Assembly (NCBI GenBank): GCA_964582715.1
Contig: CAZOSM010000002.1
Location: 310,001-374,000, forward strand
Direction: 5' to 3'
DNA length: 64,000 bases
Source of the DNA: MFZZ01 sp964582715
GTDB taxonomy: Bacteria > Patescibacteriota > Microgenomatia > UBA1406 > GWC2-37-13
Below are positions 62,101-64,000 of the stretch, piece by piece (within the stretch, counting starts at the first letter, position 1; every line of letters starts with the position of its first letter). The notes under the pieces were generated by a model that saw only the letters and a list, made by a program, of their open reading frames with translations, searched no databases and was not told where the DNA came from. The translations under genes were made by a program, and so were the position numbers.

Positions 62101-64000
62101 ATGGTGGACTGGTCATAGTTGTCCATGAGTTTGTACTAATGTCATATCTCCAGAATTCTCCACTATTTGAATCAATAACATATATATAGTTAGCACCTGT
62201 ATAAACGAGATCAGCATCTGTAGTTCCTCCTCCGCCTACCCCGCTAGGTGTATCTGCCAATCTAGTCCAATAATCTGTTCTTCTGATCGGTGTATCTGCT
62301 CTAAAAGTACCTGTTACATCTAATTTCATACTGGGATTGATATTACCTATTCCAATATTTCCATCACCACGAACATAAAATTGTCCATTATTGAAATTAA
62401 AGTTACCAGTAGTTCCACTATCACCAATACTCAAGAATGTATTACTTGTATCACCAAGTATGAAATTAGTTCCGTTAAATAACATCCGGAAATCATTGTC
62501 TGTTCCCAGACTAATTAATGAATTGTCTGCAAAATATGCCCCTGAAAGCTTACCTGTACCTCCCACTGCTATATTTCCCAAATATTCACCAGAAGCGGGT
62601 ATAAGGAAACTACCTACATCTGTCCATGGACCAGAACCTAAGCTAGAAATAGACGCATTAAGTGCAGAAAGCTGTCCTTGTACTGTTGGTGCTGTACTTA
62701 CTCCAAAACCTGCTGTGTTTACTCCAATGAGACTTGCTCCTGAAGTAATACTACTTGATCCTGTATCATTCAAACCAATATTACCCATAAATAATTCTGT
62801 ACCTGCACGGATATTGCCTGCTACATCAAGAGTATATTGTTGAGATGAAGTTCCAATACCTACATTTCCTGAAAAATATGAATTTCCCGAAAAATATCCA
62901 GCCCATCCAGAATTACCCGAAAAATATCCAGCAATTCCGCTATCAGTGATTCCATAAACACCAGTAGATTCTCCAAATGCATACACCCCTATGCTATTAC
63001 CACCCAATTCTGCTGTTCCAGTGCCATCACTAAATCTAGCATCGCCATTAACATTTAATTTAAAGTTAAGAAAAGTCGTACCAATCCCTACATTCCCATC
63101 TCCTCTCAAATACATCTGTCCATTATTAAAATTAAAATTTCCTGTTGTACCGCTATCTTCAATTGCAAGGAATGTATTTGCACTGTCACCAATTAAGAAA
63201 TTCGTTCCGTTAAACAGCATCCTAAAATCATTATCTGTACCTAAAGTGAGTAATGCATTATCTGCAAAGTACGCTCCTGCAAGTTTTCCGGTACTACCTA
63301 CTGCCATATTTCCTAAATATTCATTTGTTGTTGGCCTTAAAAAGGAACCTGCATCTGTCCACGGGCTACCACCTATCCCTGAAACTGCAGCATTCAGTGC
63401 TGCAAGTTGACCTTGCACAGTTGGAGCTGTACTTACACCAAAGCCTGAGGTGTTAACTCCGATCAGACCGGCGCCACCAGTTCCACCAAGTCGAATATTA
63501 CCAATAGATAAATCATAACTTGCTCCAATGCTAAAATTTCCACCAATACTTGCTCCTCCACCACCTACATGCAATCCATTCTTAATAAATACCTGATTAC
63601 CAACATATACGCTATCATTAATATCTATCTGGTTTGTTGCAATGGTGCCTATATTAGCTGATGAAGCTTCAATCCCTGTAATATCTATGACATAAAATGG
63701 GCCACCAGCTATACCTGCATATAGATACTTTCCTTGGACATACATGGAAATTATGCCTTGTGAAAGATTTAAGCTCGCAATCTCTTGTGGGCTTGATATG
63801 CTTGAAATATCATACACATATAATTCATTAGCTCCATTATTCAACAATCCTACGTATAGATATCCTCCAGCTACATATACATCACCAGTTGTGCTTGGTA
63901 ATGTAATTGTATTAATTTCGCTCAAGTTATATGGATCAGTAATATCTATAATAACTACTTCAGAGTTATTATTAGTAATATATGCATATTTACCATCAAC
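59108..64000 (-). CDS. Second giant adhesin (LVIVD, kelch-like, YadA-like head, S74), N-terminus beyond window
   Basis: The frame is open to the window edge (base 64000), so the true N-terminus is missing. In order: LVIVD-type repeats (VDGKYAYITNN, GDVYVAGGYLYVGLL), three copies of a stalk module of about 200 residues (FGVSTAPTVQGQLAALN, LGTDNDFRMLFNGTNF, NVGIGT), and about six kelch-like blades (LVYTGGNYIYA..RYSISG.SW). A YadA-head-like block (GLGYQAGYSTTTGSHNIAIG), an S74 chaperone (about 1255-1350 from the 63925 codon; SSLRYKDDI, Ser and Lys kept) and coiled coil follow. The same terminal domain ends EVSWWIVN. It is probably a trimeric surface fibre, in one operon with the gene 3 bases downstream. 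Confidence 0.85.
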   Translation of the reverse strand, partial: VDGKYAYITNNNSEVVIIDITDPYNLSEINTITLPSTTGDVYVAGGYLYVGLLNNGANELYVYDISSISSPQEIASLNLSQGIISMYVQGKYLYAGIAGGPFYVIDITGIEASSANIGTIATNQIDINDSVYVGNQVFIKNGLHVGGGGASIGGNFSIGASYDLSIGNIRLGGTGGAGLIGVNTSGFGVSTAPTVQGQLAALNAAVSGIGGSPWTDAGSFLRPTTNEYLGNMAVGSTGKLAGAYFADNALLTLGTDNDFRMLFNGTNFLIGDSANTFLAIEDSGTTGNFNFNNGQMYLRGDGNVGIGTTFLNFKLNVNGDARFSDGTGTAELGGNSIGVYAFGESTGVYGITDSGIAGYFSGNSGWAGYFSGNSYFSGNVGIGTSSQQYTLDVAGNIRAGTELFMGNIGLNDTGSSSITSGASLIGVNTAGFGVSTAPTVQGQLSALNASISSLGSGPWTDVGSFLIPASGEYLGNIAVGGTGKLSGAYFADNSLISLGTDNDFRMLFNGTNFILGDTSNTFLSIGDSGTTGNFNFNNGQFYVRGDGNIGIGNINPSMKLDVTGTFRADTPIRRTDYWTRLADTPSGVGGGGTTDADLVYTGANYIYVIDSNSGEFWRYDISTNSWTTMTSPPSAASYGTELVYTGGDYIYAVRGGHSSTFWRYSISGNSWSTMASLPSTVAYGTDLVYTGGNYIYATLGNNSSPGTAAFYRYSISGDSWTSMTAPPQPIHGGASMVYTGGDYIYATRGYPPADPSAANTFFRYSISTNLWVTLEPSPLGFRNGGDLAYANGDYIYAARGSNSSVFYRYSISENKWMALSNISFGMNYGGNLIYGGDGYIYALAGGNSSPTSHFLRYATGEEQSSNRLANAGLLLRGNVALETDIGFFGGNLGIGTTSTLYRLDVAGNIRAGTELFMGDIGLNDTGSSSTTSGASLLGVYTSGFGVSTAPTVQGQLAALNSTVSGLSSNAWTDAGAYIRPTANEYLGNIAIGGTGKLSGLYLADSALSVFGTDNDFRMLFDGTNFILGDTSSTFLSIGDSGTTANFAFNTNDLFIRGDGRVGIGTVSPQALLDVRGDIFTDRYANQSSNTLLGIGVAGVGNLSGQYNTLIGGLAFNSISSGASNTGLGYQAGYSTTTGSHNIAIGQQALLWNQTGQRNVAIGSIAGYSNMTHSISNNVLIGYGTGFSLVSGGNNNTLLGYGAGDNITSGSGNIILGYNIDAPSATEHNQINIGNLIYGRSGNFGINDNNPGSKLSIAGLGSNTGTAMVIDANGDVWRDSSSLRYKDDISALVGPFDKIYELDPVKYRFKGTDSYTIGYVAEDLHALGLTDLVVYDNEGRPDAIKYDRLSLYNLELLKEQKLDIDGISSVLSASETSFNAQDTRILGIQDELTEYKAELDSLQDQIDELFDIIHNSNKVATEEASVVKLTDRVSFLEQMLFGTEASDEASLSQFKVNTEEYPDGEVLGIEDGKLTVEDLTVTGKTNLYDLGVIGDMSVGQLVVRGREATVNSLALPLQIQSQATAEIQLMAGKVVIDTDGNLTVQEEITAKKYNVDTSNDEESSAGSVVIKKGEVEIEIETTSLTESSLIFTSPKKIAVPVATEVIGKNKFLLKLDKKLTQDLEVSWWIVN

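Noticed and set aside
54053..64000. Prophage tail module
   Set aside because: The fibre genes have a bacterial membrane anchor (seen in the first), no capsid, portal, tape-measure or lysis genes beside them, and a shared terminal domain not typical of phage fibres.

Overview
The window is an AT-rich, gene-dense bacterial chromosome segment. It most resembles a Candidate Phyla Radiation (Patescibacteria) genome, probably the Microgenomates side. The evidence is the mix of very compact operons, convergent gene overlaps of 4-8 bases and a TrmB-type regulator. It also includes a DUF2207 membrane protein, cohesin/dockerin proteins, Thr/Pro-linker surface proteins, phage-tail-fibre-like giants with S74 chaperone domains, and large orphan coiled-coil proteins. 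TGA is used as a stop, so this is not the recoded Gracilibacteria/Absconditabacteria branch. The lineage call is inference from gene content; no 16S rRNA gene is present.

Layout. 1-8.5 kb: end of an RND pump, an atypical SD-led orphan gene, an MFS transporter, a PopT-type (DUF368) undecaprenyl-phosphate translocase, membrane-anchored or exported proteins, MgtE, a receiver protein lacking its phospho-acceptor Asp, Fur, and a GerMN protein. 8.5-14.6 kb: an 827-residue orphan, YchF, a GT2 glycosyltransferase, an M50 protease, ribosomal protein bL28 and peptide deformylase. 14.6-23.7 kb: a minus-strand surface locus of dockerin, LamG, cohesin and Fn3 proteins; one cohesin protein ends in a sortase-like LPQSG tail, and a sortase lies at 51-52 kb. 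23.7-29.4 kb: an excisionase-like HTH protein and four orphan coiled-coil or low-complexity proteins. 29.4-41.1 kb: GalT, Pth, two GT4 glycosyltransferases, a GH18 protein, transaldolase, a cohesin-like/M64 metalloprotease, a CxxS glutaredoxin fused to Met/Pro repeats, a GT28/MGDG-synthase-like enzyme, a pseudopilin and tRNA-Trp. 41.2-46.8 kb: a GC-richer Thr/Pro surface protein, DUF2207, TrmB, and tRNAs Arg(GCG), Leu(CAG) and Ser(GCT). 46.9-53.5 kb: a nucleotidyltransferase, WecG/TagA, MreB, a PEGA protein, sortase, tRNA-Arg(CCT), a CPBP protease and Ndk. 53.7-64 kb: a hairpin-dense GC-rich island with a small ORF, then two giant fibre proteins, the second running off the window.

The unifying theme is building a cell surface: sortase, cohesin/dockerin scaffold, protease and GH18 enzyme, pilin, lipid-carrier recycling, several glycosyltransferases, and two very long S74-type fibres. 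Expression signals fall into two styles. Most genes have a -10 box 6-7 nt before the ATG (leaderless). A few GC-richer islands instead carry strong Shine-Dalgarno sequences, stem-loops and tiny ORFs. Two 100-N gaps sit inside tandem repeats and are assembly artefacts.
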